Positions 9,478-21,299 of a stretch of DNA of 64,000 bases are shown one piece after another; the stretch's first letter is position 1; each line of letters starts with the position of its first letter. This DNA comes from Diaporthe sp. PMI_573. Lineage: Eukaryota > Ascomycota > Sordariomycetes > Diaporthales > Diaporthaceae. The stretch is taken from contig JAJTUP010000085.1 of NCBI GenBank assembly GCA_021399435.1, forward strand, positions 124,001 to 188,000. The letters run 5' to 3'. A model generated the notes under the pieces. That model saw only the letters and a program-made list of their open reading frames with translations, was not told the DNA's origin and made no database searches. The translations under genes and the position numbers were made by a program.

Positions 9478-10450
9478 GACGGTGTTTGCGGGGAAGACGG
9501 CTCACATGAGGCCTCAGGCATCAAATATTCAAGGCGGGGCGGCGCAATGCTTTTACCCCGAACGCAGTAGGGAGCGTACTCTTTACTTTTTCATCATACC
9601 GACTTTGCTTCTCTAGCTTACCAATCTCAAATCAACTGGGCGATGCCTAACGTATGTCCTTTCCTGGTTACTGGAGCTTCGGAATACGAGTGCTGCCGCA
9701 CCCCTGGCCTTCCCGGAACAAGGCCTACGTCTGCATACAAAGAGTCTTCTGACTGGCACCTGTGCCGCCTAGGACACATCATTCGTCCCTTCAAGCCTTT
9801 TCCTGGGAAAATCATGCCAACCAGTAATATAATTTAAGAACCTTCTACAGATTACGAATATCGAGAACGGATGAAAAAAACCACATTCTTTTGAAACAGA
9901 CTGCGCGAATCGGCACCCTATCCTTGCCGTCAACATGCCCGAAATAACGTCGCAGCCCTCCATCTCTTGCCCAGACCCAAGTATTTCGATCAACGGAGGT
10001 GAAAACCGCCATAGGCAACTAAAAAAAGCAAGATGTCCCGAGATTACGGGCCAGTAATTGTGTTAGAGCTTGTTGCATAGCTAACGATAGTCACCCTCGG
10101 GCTCGCTGACGGGCCTCTAGATGCATTCCTGGGTTGGAGTCCATTAGGTTACAAAAGAACGCCGCTTTCAGTCCAAGCCGTGGGATTCTGGCCTTAAGCC
10201 TATAACTCTCGGCATGACATTTTTGAATCTTGATAACGAGATAACCTGCAGCCACTTCAAACTATCTTCCTCAGCGGTTTCGGCAAGATACAAGTTGGCA
10301 AGGGATCCTCCACTTCGAAACCTTGAGGCATTTTCCGCCACAAAGCCGAGACAGCCCCTCCAGGAGTCGTCTAACATCGAGCAGACAGCACGAAAGTATG
10401 CCTATATATAGCTACTCTTCAGTAACAAAGCATTCTCAGCAATACGCCCC
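9478..10450. other. No gene recognised
   Basis: Ordinary mixed-composition DNA with only short, unconvincing open frames on both strands. Nothing repeated within the window was noticed. Confidence 0.45.
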
Positions 10451-10700
10451 ATGGGAGGAAATCCCGGTAGGATTACATGCAGCAATCTGCCAAACCCATA
10501 TGAGGATTGGACCAAAGTATCCGATCCTGCAGAGCGCCGGCGACTACAAAACAGAATTGCCCAGCGCAATCGCTGTGAGTGGGATATGGACCCTCAGATG
10601 ACCTAGTCCTTCGTGAAGATGTCTAACGCGGAGTTCAGGGAGAAAGTTAAAAGAACGCAAGGCCGAGTGGGGAGCGGCAGCGAAGTTACAAGAAGAATGA
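10451..10700 (+). CDS. Minimal AP-1-like bZIP protein (two exons)
   Basis: ATG at 10451 leads to EDWTKVSDPAERRR and then LQNRIAQRNR, the AP-1-like basic region of fungal bZIP factors. A 64-nt intron at 10575-10638 (GTGAGT, branch CTAAC, acceptor TTCAG) interrupts the basic region. Splicing gives WRKLKERKAEW and a stop at 10698-10700, for about 61 residues. The residue after QRNR is Trp (codon split over the intron), where the family has an invariant DNA-contacting Arg; CGG to TGG is one transition. There is no heptad of leucines. It is probably a truncated, non-functional or dominant-interfering relative of a longer bZIP gene. Confidence 0.65.
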
Positions 10701-11723
10701 AAAGGGTATTGTAGGCGGGAAGGTACCACAGCCACAACGACGTCCATCGTCTCTACCAAAAGCAGATATTCTTGCGGAGAAGCAAATTTTGGCGTCCTCT
10801 TCACACACAAACACGACGTGTCTTACTTTTGTGCTACCCATGGAGACGCGCTCTGTCTGTCGGCACTTGCTTATCCAGCTGGTGCTCCGTTGCTCCATTA
10901 ATACCAAGCAGCTTACTCGCCTGTCTGAGCTGTTGGTGTTGGCATTGGGATTGCTGTTGCTGTTACGTCTTGTTCTAAGGTCGGCTTCAATTGACGCAAC
11001 TGTGCGATCAATCACATTCGTTATCTGTGGCATTACCCGGGAATCAGGTCCTGAGACGTGATAAGCAAAACAGCCAAATAGCTACGCGAATGTGTTGAGA
11101 GTCACTTACCGATACCGAGATACTTCAACACCTCCATTATCACAGATAATCCTATATTATGTCAGCCCTCAGGCTAGTGAGCTCGTTTAGCGTCATGTCT
11201 GCCTGTCTCTCCCAATCAGCAATTGGTCTACTTAATTCACAAAGGGTTGGAATTGGACGCTTGGCATCGGAGCATATGAATATACGTTACCTTGATGAGC
11301 CACGACTTGGGTATAGGAGTAAGATAGACGGACCAAATGGCTTTCTCTGGCCCCAAATGTAGATGTTGACGTTTGTATTGTACGAAGCCCGAGCTCTTTA
11401 TAGGAGCATAACTTTCTACTTGATCTTCTTTGACTACCTCTAATGTTATCGAGACAGCCCTTTCTACAAGCCAGGGCTTAGATTTCCTTGCTACGGCGTG
11501 TATATAGATAGCTGGGAACATGGCAAGAATAAGGTTTGGGTTGACCAGCTGTTTGAATTTCACTACTGGTATGATAAACTTGTGTTTTTAATCCTAGGGA
11601 ATGGTTTATATTATATTCTTGTGTCTAGACGTAGCTAATCTTATAGCTTGTTATACTTCGAGGCTGACCTTGGATGGGAGTGCTTCTTCAAGGTGCCAAG
11701 AAGCTTATCTCGGGGATTAAGGT
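10701..11723. other. No gene recognised; short minus-strand frames only
   Basis: Minus frames at 10686-11033 (Asn-rich) and 11237-11563 (108 codons, KFKQLVNPNLILAMFPAIYI...) have no family I can name. They may be decayed exons. The right edge abuts hAT copy 1. Confidence 0.35.
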
Positions 11724-14177
11724 TAGGGATGGGCACGTGTTTAATACACATGTGTATTAAACTGCTTTTTATTATAATGAAGCAGCTTTTTATTCCGAAT
11801 AAAAAGCGCGCTTTTTATTGCAATATAACTACCCGTATATGAAGCTGCCCAAGGGTCATATAATACAAATAACCAAGCCAAATTAGGTCAACTTTTTCCC
11901 CGTTCCTTCGCTCTCTGACCCATCTTGGACCTCAAATGTGTCCACAACTGTCTCTTCTCCGTCGGAGGCGGGTTGGTGAGTGAACTCGCCGATAACAGCG
12001 TCAACTTCCAGACTTGATGCGCAATGGATTTCCATATACATATCTTCGAGAGTAAGCCAACCGTCTTCTGTCAAATCTTCCCAGCTAACCACCGTAGAAT
12101 CAACCTTATTGCAATGATCAAGAGGTTGATTCTGAGACTGTGTTATCCTCTCTAGCACCCGTTCGTTCATGTAGATGAACGCCAACTTGTCAGCGTTGGC
12201 TGGTGTGAGCCTGTTGCGTGCCTTGCTGTGGAGGAAGTTAACCGCCGAGAATGATCTCTCTGAGGGAACTGAATTGGCTATGGTTCCAAAGATTCGGACA
12301 GCAAGTGTAGCCAGCTTGCTGCCCTGGTTATCAAGAAGCATCCAAGCATCTAATGGCGTCCATTCTTTTGAATAGACTAAGCCTCCCACAGCAAACTAGC
12401 CGCCCAATTATGCTCAGAAGTAGTTAAATTCTCAAACAACATAAAGGTAGTCAGCAGGATTAACTACTGACTTAAAGAACCGAAGCACTTTCATCATCAG
12501 CTGTTCTTCAAGCTTAGTCCCGACTGTGTCAGGCCTTAATGCAAATCCTGCATAATGAATATCATATGTCTGTTTGTCCATCCGGTTTAACCATACGGAA
12601 TACAGCTCGCTGAAATTCACGTCTTTATGTTGCTGAGAATCGTCAAGCGCTTTCCATTCTGCTTTAATCTCCAGCCAACGAGGAATCACATGGCCGATGT
12701 GATCCCGATCGGCTTCTGAGGCATGCTGACGACAGCTGACAGGCTTAATTATAGCCAAAACAGTCTCTAGGCGTATCCAGAAGTGAGGGTTATTGACAGA
12801 CTCCAGCACCCTCGGAAGAAGCTCGAGAGACCCGGAGGCTAGCTCTGCCCTCACGTCAGGACGGCGAGCGTATGTTTGGAGAGGCTCTTTACAGCGTAAA
12901 ACTGACCGCAAAGCATTGAACTGGCTGCCCCAGCGTGTGGTTACACTAAAGCGAGCGGTTAGTTATAGCTAGGAGTCAGAAAAACTTAAAGACCCACGCG
13001 GATAAAAACGCCTTATGGTGGCCCCAAGCTGCCTTTTGTGCCTCTCTCAATCGAGCCAACTGCAGTTTCGACTTCTTGAAGAAGGTGACAATTAATGTAG
13101 TGCTTTTGAATGTCTCCTCAAAGAACGGCAGCTCTAGGATGTCCTTGATGAGTAGCTGTAACCCATGTGAATCGCAGAGGGAAAAGAAGCAATGCTGGAA
13201 TTCCTTTCTTGCAGCCAAATGCACATGAGCTTTCCTCATCACGCTATCCGTATCTGTGCATAACGAGTTAATTCGCAAGAAGTTACCCTTGCAAATTATC
13301 TCCAGCTCAGGATACAAAAGATCAATGTAGTGCTCAGCCGTGTGTTGAATCTCTCCTGTATCAAACGTCTTCCAATAGAACGCCGGACCATTTGCCACCT
13401 GTATCGAGATATTGATAATTCGATGACTTGTGATATTGTCTGAGGCGTCAAAGATCACGTTGATACGTTCTGTCTGGTCGAGGATATCTTGGACTTGGTT
13501 GTGGTACTCAGAATAAGTCGGGGCTAGCAGCCGCTGCACTCGGCGGCGAGACGGTGGTTGCCAGGCAGTATTTAGCCTGCCCAACAGAATCCGCATTCGT
13601 TTGGACTCGAAGAGGTTAAATGGACGGCCATCAGCAAAAATTGCTCTAGCAGCAAGCTCATCAAGCATCTGCTTAAAGGTCTTGTCCACTACAGGAAAGT
13701 GCTGAGCAAGTTGAGACTGCTGAGACTGTTGCTGCCCTCTGTAATTGAGGCAATGGCGAAGTAAGTGCTTCTTCTGACGAGTAGTGCCCTTGGTTATCTC
13801 GTGGCCGCAGTGCTTGCACTTGACTCGTGAGTTCTTGAACCCCGAGCTAGCGTCCGAGGCAATCGTAATAAATTCTCGGTGGACCTGGTGGTCGGCTGGC
13901 CTTCCAGAGGTTCTAGGCATTGTAGAAGAAGCACGAAGGGTCTGAAGGTAGTGGGGAGTCGGATTGGGAAGTTTCAGGGGGATACCACGACAGCTGTTGA
14001 AGGCGGTGGAGAAAGGAGGTCGGAACAGGGATTATATTGATCCGACACACTAAGCCTGTTTTGGAAGGCGCTAAACCTAATAGAGAAGGGAAATAATGCA
14101 TATAAAACGCGCCTGCTTTAAATATTTAATGCAAAAAGCGCATTTTATTTAATGATGCAGCATTAAATCCATCCCTA
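11724..14177 (-). mobile_element. hAT transposon copy 1 (2454 bp)
   Basis: It is bounded by short inverted termini TAGGGATGG...CCATCCCTA. The 3' terminal region carries inverted TTTAATACACATGTGTATTAAA-like and AAAAAGC motifs. The 8-bp flanks do not match each other (ATTAAGGT left; GTGAATAA right). The right flank read from the 5' end is TTATTCAC, identical to the 8 bp after copy 3. Near-identical copies lie at 41445-43901 and 44867-47323. Confidence 0.93.
11883..13920 (-). pseudogene. hAT transposase (BED finger, dimerisation domain), copy 1
   Basis: Met at 13920 opens a protein with a BED-type zinc finger (CKHCGHEITKGTTRQKKHLL, Cys35/Cys38/His52). A catalytic-domain segment follows (VIFDASDNITSHRIINISIQ). 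A 52-nt intron at 12997-12946 (GTGGGT, branch ACTAAC, TTTAG) leads to SAVTTRWGSQFNALRSVL. The C-terminal dimerisation motif is NSVPSERSFSAVNF. Several stops between 12389 and 12434 break the frame where copy 2 is open. The pattern suggests transitions (CGA to TGA, TGG to TAG), as in RIP. The element needs transposase from elsewhere to move. Confidence 0.88.
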
Positions 14178-14454
14178 GTGAATAATTTCCACTAGCACTG
14201 GCGCGGGGGACAAATCTCAAAAATGGGGGGACAAATCTCATCAGCCCAGTGGAAGATGGGCAATTATTACGCCAAGCAGTGGTATGGCGGAAATTGGCCG
14301 CTTAAAATTATATCGCGAATCATCTAGCGTTGTAAGACCGCGAGGTTCGGCGCTATATCCTGCACGCCAGCGGGACGAATGCCGGGCTGAGCCTCAAGCT
14401 AGCGCTTCATCGCAAGAACCACTGCTGATGCATCCTTTCGATGCTGCTACTATC

Positions 14455-15310
14455 ATGGCGTCCATGATATCTTTCGGCGACGCGAACGCAGGCTTCCAAG
14501 TGGGCATCGTCAACGGCCCGGTGAGCACTACGTTCTACCTTCCGCCTGGTAAGTTTCCGAACGGCGCAAGTAGGGTCTGAGCAGGCACTAACCATAGCCC
14601 TACTAAAGAAAGGCAAGAGACTCCACCATGCCCCTCCGCCGCCATACCGTTTAGTCGCGACCCCGACTTCGTCGACCGCGGAACGCTGCTCGATCAGATA
14701 CGCGAGAAATCCGATCCACCGGCATCGCGCACAGCGCTAGTGGGCCTGGGCGGCGCGGGGTGCGCCAGGCGAACCCTAGCCCATCGCTAACGCCGACACA
14801 GAAAGGCAGGTCGCTATCAAGCACTGCTACCGTACCGCAGATCAATCTCCACAAACATGGGTGTTCTGGGTGCACGCCAGCAACGCGGCCCGCATCAAAC
14901 AAGGCTACCGAGACATCGCAGACCAGGTCAGGCTAGCTGGCCGGAACGATCCGCAAGCAGACGTTTTTAAGCTCGTTCATAACTGGCTCCGCAACGAGAA
15001 CGACAAGTGGTTGCTGGTCCTCGACAATGCTGACGACGCTGCTGCCCTCACTCTGCCAGCAAGCAAGGCACAGGCGAGCAGTAGAGATGGCGCTCGCCCA
15101 CGGCTACTCTCGTGGCATCTACCCCGGAGCAAGAACGGCTCGGTGCTGGTGAACAGTCGGACGAGGAGCGTAGCGTTGCAGCTGGAGCTGATGGATGACG
15201 TCAGTGGCACGGAGCTCTGCAAAAGAAGTTGGGACAGGAGGTAGACAAGAATGACACTGCTGAGTAGTAAAGGCCCTCAAGCTCATGGTCCGCGGATGGC
15301 CGCCGACCAC
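14455..15310 (+). pseudogene. STAND/NLR pseudogene: amyloid-like PP motif plus NB-ARC
   Basis: From ATG 14455 the product starts SFGDANAGFQVGIVNGPV. It contains N-x-G-x-Q-x-G-x(3)-G, the signature of the fungal PP/RHIM-like amyloid signalling motif, as found at the N-terminus of NB-ARC STAND proteins. An intron at 14549-14597 (GTAAGT...ACCATAG) follows. The next frame reads PFSRDPDFVDRGTLLDQI and TALVGLGGAG, but the P-loop GKS is lost to a frameshift and stop near 14790. Downstream, WVFWVHASNAARI, KWLLVLDNADDA (Walker B) and SVLVNSRTRSVAL remain, then another frame change into LGQEVDKNDTAE and tandem stops at about 15266. No repeat domain remains. By family it would have been an intracellular recognition receptor controlling cell death; here it is dead. 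Confidence 0.8.
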
Positions 15311-15866
15311 TCAGAGGCCTATCGTTCGCACTAGAAATTGCAGTGCAGCTGCAAGGCCCGCAGCACCCGGCACTTAATCACCCAATGAAAATGGTAGGCA
15401 GCATTGGTGGAGTTTGCTCTTGCAGCGACATAGCTTTCGGCACTCTCAGAGCTCCGAAGGGTGACTTACCCCGGCCTGTTTACGGGAACAAGGGGCTCAC
15501 GTTGATAGAGATACATCTGTAATTGGGCATCTGAGTGCCAAGAGATGTGTGAACCAGGGACTGGAGTTGCCGCCACATTAGATTGCTGGGATGGGAACTT
15601 GGCTGGATGAAACCGTGGCAATGAAGGCAGTCTTCGTGTGGTAGCAGTTCTTGCTGAACGCTGACCTTTAAGAGGTTCCTTGAGTGCGTCGCGATGGCCG
15701 TTTTCGGAAGTATGATGGAGGGATGATGAGAGTGTGACGTTTGTCGAAACTGACGGCTTATCACGACGAAGAGCGGCCGCAGGAGTTGTTTTGACTTCAC
15801 AAAACACGATAATCACGCCGACTACGAGTCCTTCGAGCAAGATACACCAACGAATACTAGCGCAAG
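15311..15866. other. Intergenic, promoter side of TUDOR-domain gene
   Basis: Only antisense or low-quality frames are seen. The end of the region should contain the promoter and leader of the gene starting at 15867; no clear TATA box was found. Confidence 0.45.
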
Positions 15867-16262
15867 ATGCCGACCAAGAACGAAGAGCAAGTACTCTCGA
15901 AGCAAGGCGAGCCGATTGAGGAGGGTGATCATGTATACACGAAGATTCGGGGTGGACGACATGAGGGTGATGTAAGTACTATCTACTTAGTCTCAATTCT
16001 AGGGTTATGGGGTGGAGAATGTTCACGGGCATTTCATGCAGGTGCAATAATAATAATCATGCTTAGGTCGAGAAGATCGTCATTTCGGAGCAAGAAGCAA
16101 AAGAGGAGAATCTGAAGAACCCTCCCAAGGTATAGAGTGATGGGACGGCGATGTTTGAGGGGCAGTCACTAACAGGTTCAGGTACTATTCACGGATCAGA
16201 AGGGCAAACCTGTTGCGCACAACCCGGGCACGCTGGATATTGTTGATGACAGCGGAAAGTAA
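15867..16262 (+). CDS. Hypervirulence-associated TUDOR-domain small protein, 3 exons
   Basis: Three short exons give an intact 82-residue protein: 15867-15971, 16067-16129 and 16182-16262. Introns are 95 nt (GTAAGT...CTTAG) and 52 nt (GTATAG...CACTAAC...TTCAG), both phase 0. The protein reads KQGEPIEEGDHVYTKIRGGR, then VEKIVISEQEAKEE, KNPPK and FTDQKGKPVAHNPGTL. This is the full length and order of the small fungal proteins of the hypervirulence-associated TUDOR family (PF11160 type). The family's molecular role is poorly known; a Tudor-like beta-barrel suggests binding to a partner. Every splice junction keeps the frame and no stop is present, so it is probably functional despite its decayed neighbourhood. 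Confidence 0.88.
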
Positions 16263-16992
16263 AATGGGCAGCTTCCGTGATCGACGATAGGGGCGAACGA
16301 TTTCGTCGTTGGAAATTCGTGTTATTCGCGCGAGGATGCTTACCGCTCGTTTACTGCAGGCAAATGGGTTCTTGAGAAATTTTTGCTGGACACAACTGCA
16401 ACCCATGACGGGACAGTGAGAGTACTTTGTTGCGAACGTCAAAAGCTTCAAAATATGTGTGGCGCATTTCCTCTTGGCCCTACGTACAGGCCGCTAGGAT
16501 TACATCTAAAAGGCAATGCAAGGACTCCATTCGTGCAACAACATGGTTGTATCGCTAGCGTGGTTTTGGAAGTGTGGAACGCAAATCAGTGTATTGGATA
16601 GCAATGCAAAGAGCCGCAGCGCTTGATATGACGTATCCTGCAACCTGCGCTCGCTGTTGCGGGGTATGGATCGACGAAACCTGTGCAATGACGCGGGCGT
16701 GCGATTTGAAGACAAGAGCCCCTCGGTCAATGAGCTCACTGCCAAGAAGCGACAGATTGCAATTGGAAGCCAGTAGCGATCGAGCTCCATACTCGTACAG
16801 AATAATACATGAGGAAGCGCTTGTCCGCTGCACGCACCAAACCTCCCATTTGCAATTCATTCCGGCCTGCGACGTTTCTTGCGGCAAACCTACGACCTCG
16901 GAATTGGTCCATCTACTTCCTCAATACTTTCACCCTTTATCTAGCGACACGCATGGCATTTTAAGTGGCTTGCAGCACCGTGATCTGAAAGT
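16263..16992. other. Intergenic, no gene seen
   Basis: This stretch lies between the TUDOR and bZIP genes, which are co-oriented. It has only overlapping short frames on both strands. It must carry the bZIP promoter; no distinct element was identified. Confidence 0.45.
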
Positions 16993-17838
16993 ATGGCCTC
17001 AGCAGGGTTAAGCCTTTATGAATCACATAATGTCCAGAACGACCCGACATGCGCAGGCAAAGGCAGCGTACTAGATGCCATGAGGGATTTAGATTTCGAG
17101 TGGGATGGTTCCAACGATTTTGTCCCCCTTCCCTCTGACTTCGAACATGCGACCCCGGAAGGGCAGCATGAGGTGGACGGCGAGAAGGTCCCAACAACCT
17201 CCCCTTCTCTATGGGGGAAATCCAGTTGCCCTCAACTCATCAACCAGTCATCGCAAACCAATACAAGCATGAGATCCTTTTCCGAAACATCAACCCTTGG
17301 CCCTTTGCCTCTTGGAATCTCATTGCAATCATCCTACTTGGGTATAATCATCCCTAACGGTGGGAATCTTCACTCCGGGAAGCGCAGCATCGTCAACCAG
17401 AAGGCCGACTCCGACTCTGACACATCGCCTTCGACACAACCATCTTCCACTCGAGGCCGGAGGCCTTCACACGTGGGGCCCGGGTCAGCACGGGCTATCT
17501 GTCTTAAGAAGAATCGCAAAGCTGCGAAAAAGTGTCGAAGCAAGCAGAAGAAACAACAGGAGGCTCTTGTTGAGACAGCGCGGGACATGGAGAGGAATAA
17601 CAAGCAGCTAAAGGCGGAAGTTGAGTTATTGAAGGGCGACGTGAGGGACCTGATAGGAATTGTGATACAACACGGTTCATGTTCCGATCAGAGGCTTTCA
17701 ATATATGTGCAGCGCAAGGCAGATCACTTGGCCACGATAGGTTCCCTGAGCCCGGTGAAGTCGGAGAAATCGCCAAAACGCGGCTCGTCGTCGCCAGAGA
17801 TGGGACAGGTTGCACCATCGATAGTACGCCCAGCATGA
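16993..17838 (+). CDS. ATF/CREB-like bZIP transcription factor
   Basis: A single-exon, 281-residue protein. The basic region KKNRKAAKKCRSKQKK (about residues 174-189, N-x2-AA-x2-CR core) is followed by a leucine-zipper-like coiled coil (ALVETARDMERNNKQLKAEV...LLKGDVRDLI). Next comes the family tail HGSCSDQRLSIYVQRKAD, like the HxxCxxxxIxxYI block of fungal Atf1-type factors. The N-terminal half is Ser/Thr/Pro-rich and probably disordered, and SPVKSEKSPKRG near the end looks like a phosphorylation or nuclear-targeting region. It would act in the nucleus on CRE-like sites. The usual long N-terminal stress-kinase domains are missing, so it is a short paralogue. Intact frame and normal composition suggest it is functional. 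Confidence 0.85.
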   Translation: MASAGLSLYESHNVQNDPTCAGKGSVLDAMRDLDFEWDGSNDFVPLPSDFEHATPEGQHEVDGEKVPTTSPSLWGKSSCPQLINQSSQTNTSMRSFSETSTLGPLPLGISLQSSYLGIIIPNGGNLHSGKRSIVNQKADSDSDTSPSTQPSSTRGRRPSHVGPGSARAICLKKNRKAAKKCRSKQKKQQEALVETARDMERNNKQLKAEVELLKGDVRDLIGIVIQHGSCSDQRLSIYVQRKADHLATIGSLSPVKSEKSPKRGSSSPEMGQVAPSIVRPA

Positions 17839-19805
17839 GATGCAACGTAACTTATCCATGTTCATGTTGGCGAGGAAAATGGGTTCCATGCTACAATCGC
17901 TATTCATAAGGCTGACCAAATGTTCGGCGACAACAGCCAAAAGAGACCACTGTGCAGCTTATGCTAGTCAAACTACGAAAACCTGAGTGACGACTGAGTG
18001 ACGCACTCGTCTCCTCTAGTGAGGGAACCTGTGTCCCGTTTTGGTTCCCGTGCGCATCCCGTGTCTGGTACCCAGTTTCGGAACTCACTCCATTTTGACT
18101 GCAACATTGTGCTTGAGCCGATATTGGAGTGGAGGACGGGATGGTGAGCGAGCGCGTTGTTGTAAGAGTTGGATGACGCAGCTAGATCTAGCGGCGGCTG
18201 AGTCCGCCGATGCTGTCGACCGTGCCTTGTTGGCATTGGCGTTGTCTCGTTTCATTCTAAGCCAGCATCTTCCTCCACATAGCCCTCATCCGATAAGACG
18301 TTGTTATCCCTGCGCTCAGCTTCCATAGACTGGGGCCACTGTTCCTTGCTGTCCTTCCGCCGTGGCGAGTTATGGTTTATATTCGTATACGTAGACTGGA
18401 GCGGCGGATGTCGCTTGCGTTATAGTGCTCGTAGGAATGGATTACGGGCGCGTTTCGGGACGGACGAGGTGGGTGGGGCGAGGCTAGCTGGTCAGCGAGC
18501 CATCCGCGGCTGACGGCGGAGTTGGACGTTGGGGGAGGAGATTGCGTGTACTTGGAAGGTGCTGGAGTCGCAGCCAGATAAGGCGCTGGGCATGCAGAGC
18601 GAGAGTGGATTGTGGAGGGATGGCAGGGAACTCAATTGTTTGTTCGTGGTGACGATGCGCGACGGACGCACTTAGAAGGACGACGCAAAAGATGGCCATA
18701 GAATGAGCAGGAATAATCCATAATGATCAATAATCACTAGGTCGGAATAGATTAGAGCAAGGAGTGGGGAGGCTTTGAGGAAGCGGAAGATAAAGTGGAA
18801 AATGAAGATCTCATCCCCGTGTCGGAGCCAAGCCTGGGGAATAATATACAGTTGTCTGGGGCACGTGGCAGAAACGCCTTACGAGGCTTGGCTCGGAACG
18901 AATCGATATTAGACCTTGAAGAACGGCTAGTCCACAACACATCCTCATGGAGAACAATGCAGCCGACTTCTATTTAGCTTCCGGCGTTAAAGCACTCGGT
19001 CGATGTACCAAAGATTTGCTAAAGCCGTACTTCAGCAGATGCGGACACTTGGTCTCCTTTCTGCTGTCCATCATGACGCTACTACCATCCGGATACTATC
19101 ATGGGTTCCAAGGTGGGATGGCTCTGTAAGCAATCGTAGATGCTTAGTATAACGTGCCCGGCCCACATCCCACCACCCCCTGATTCCGCCACCCCTTTGT
19201 CAACCACTACCCCTTTGCCCCGTCGCCAACGACGCTGCCACTATGATAGTTGACCCTACGTCACTTAATGTTTCTGATTCTTTTGAAGCGTTGCTATCAT
19301 CTAATACTACGCCCACTTCAATCTAAGTCCTCTGAATAGCCTTAATGTTAGCAAAAAGCTTATTTAGGTTAAGTTGAACCTTCTTACTTTGGACTGTCCT
19401 ACTAGCTTCAATTTGATGTTCTAGCTTCTAATTCTTTTGTGAGGACATTGTTAGATTAACATCTTTCTGGTCCCAACTCTTGAGGATTTTCCTAAAGAGG
19501 AGTTGTTATGTGAGGCTTAAGTGCTTCTTATAGGCGTACTTAGCCACCATGCCCCTTAGGTCTTAAGATCACTTAGGGGTTACAAAAATAGTTCCTTAAG
19601 GTTAATAAAAACTACTAATTAGTATAAAAATAGCTGCTAATTCTATTTCTAATATTAGATTCTAATGATCTTACTTCCTTTTGGTGGTTATTAGTAATAA
19701 AGTGACTTCTAAGTGTTTTGTGCTTAAATACTAGCTAGAGACTTGTTGCCTATTAGCTAAAATGGATATTTGCTATTATAAGTATATTTATTTAAGCCTT
19801 ATAGT
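17839..19805. other. Gene-poor region with unassigned short frames
   Basis: There is no recognisable family. The minus frame 18699-18484 (71 codons) starts with a signal-peptide-like MAIFCVVLLSASVA and may be the first exon of a broken secreted protein. Plus frames at 18795-18977 and 18947-19129 are short and unassigned. From about 19150 the sequence turns C-rich (CCACCCC tracts) and then TA-rich, leading into repeats. Confidence 0.35.
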
Positions 19806-20050
19806 AATAATAAATCTGAAGGTTAGTGCCTTCAGCAGTGTGTGTACGGCAGGGTCGCAGCAGGGTGTCTGGAGACGAGTTGGGACGATTGAGAGTGGTT
19901 TGGACAACTTTGCATTGAATTTGAGTGGGCTTCTGTCAGCCCTCCTCACACACCCTCCGACATTGTCTCAACCCTTGGCACGCTGCGGGTGGCTCTGGTG
20001 TAGGAATGGCGAGGCCGGAAAATTCGGCCCCCAGACCCACTCTCTTCAGC
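19806..20050 (+). repeat. Dispersed repeat 'X', copy without hAT
   Basis: Starts GCCTTCAGCAGTG and contains GGCAGGGTCGCAGCAGGGTG and GCATTGAATTTGAGTGGGC. The same sequence, up to the bases AATTTGAG, directly abuts hAT copy 3 at 44750-44866. An inverted RIP-mutated version abuts copy 2 at 43902-44035. This copy keeps the sequence on both sides of AATTTGAG and so serves as the empty site. Confidence 0.75.
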
Positions 20051-20870
20051 CATAAATAACTAGCCAACCCTAACCCTGACAGTAACCAAACTAAATACAA
20101 GTAAACTTCGGAAGTCAGGCTATCTAACAAACTAGGTTACATGCTTTTTGGGTAAGAAATAAGGGGAATGCAGAGGTTCGAAGTTAGGGTCTTAAAACAG
20201 CCCAAAAAAATCGACTCACGGCCACCAAACTCATCTGCCAGCGTGCACGCCACATAGGCACTTAGTCGAAAAAAGCGCCAAGTCTAGGGTAACTCCCTGC
20301 GTGAAGTCTAGGGCAACCCCTTACGTGCAGCCTACATACGCGTTTCCGTTTAACAAGCTTTTATTAGCTTGTAATTATTGTTAGAAACTATATTGCTTAA
20401 TTAACTACCTTGTTATATACCTTAGATATAAATCCTAATCTACGGTTTAGAAGACCTAGGAAACCTTAATTATTACACTAATCTTAATATTAACTAAACT
20501 AAATATAGATAAACTTTAGAAATTAGGCTATCTAATAAATTAAGTTATATATTTTTTTGGTAAAAAATAAAAGTAATGTAGAAATATAAAATTAGGGTCT
20601 TAAAATAGCCTAAAAAATTAACTTATAGCTACTAAACTTATCTTTTGGCGTGTATATTATTAGTACTAAAGTTTAGGGTGACTCTTTATATAAAGTTTAG
20701 GGTAACTCTCTATATATAGTATCTATACCTTAATTAGCGTTTCTGTTTAACAAGTTATTCTCTTATAATATTCTTTTATTCTTTTTAGAAAGCATCTAGA
20801 AAGCTGCTTTAAAGCCTTGTCTTTTGCTTTTAACTTTTATTATCTTTCTTTTTATTTACTTTTTCGGGTA
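20051..20870. repeat. Tandem ~408-bp repeat, second copy RIP-mutated
   Basis: AGGCTATCTAACAAACTAGG at 20117 recurs as AGGCTATCTAATAAATTAAG at 20525, and the similarity extends for hundreds of bases at an offset of about 408. The second copy differs mostly by C-to-T and G-to-A changes. An inverted copy lies at about 22085-22495. CCAACCCTAACCCTGAC at the start is telomere-like. Confidence 0.75.
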
Positions 20871-21299
20871 TAAATAGTATAGGTTGCTGCTATATATATT
20901 TTATTTATAGTTATTATATTTATTACCTTTTTTTGTTAATTTTTATACATTTATTATTACTTTTTCTTACGCTTATATTTTGCTATTTTTCTCTTTCTTT
21001 TTATATTAAAAATAAGAAAAAAGGAAAACTCTATATATAAGACTGTATAATAATTTTTTTATTTGCTAAAAACTACTATTTATAGGTAAATAGTAAATTT
21101 AAGTCGGTTAGAAGCCATAGTAGTAATTATTATAATATTCTTCTTAGTAACTTTATTAGTAGTTTATAATTATAATAATAAAATAAAAAATGCTAATTAT
21201 TGCTACTAATCTTTCTATTAAGAGTCTAGCAGTAAGTAAATACTAAAAAATAACTGCTAAAGAAAAGACAAAGGCTGACGTTATTATAATTTAATACTA

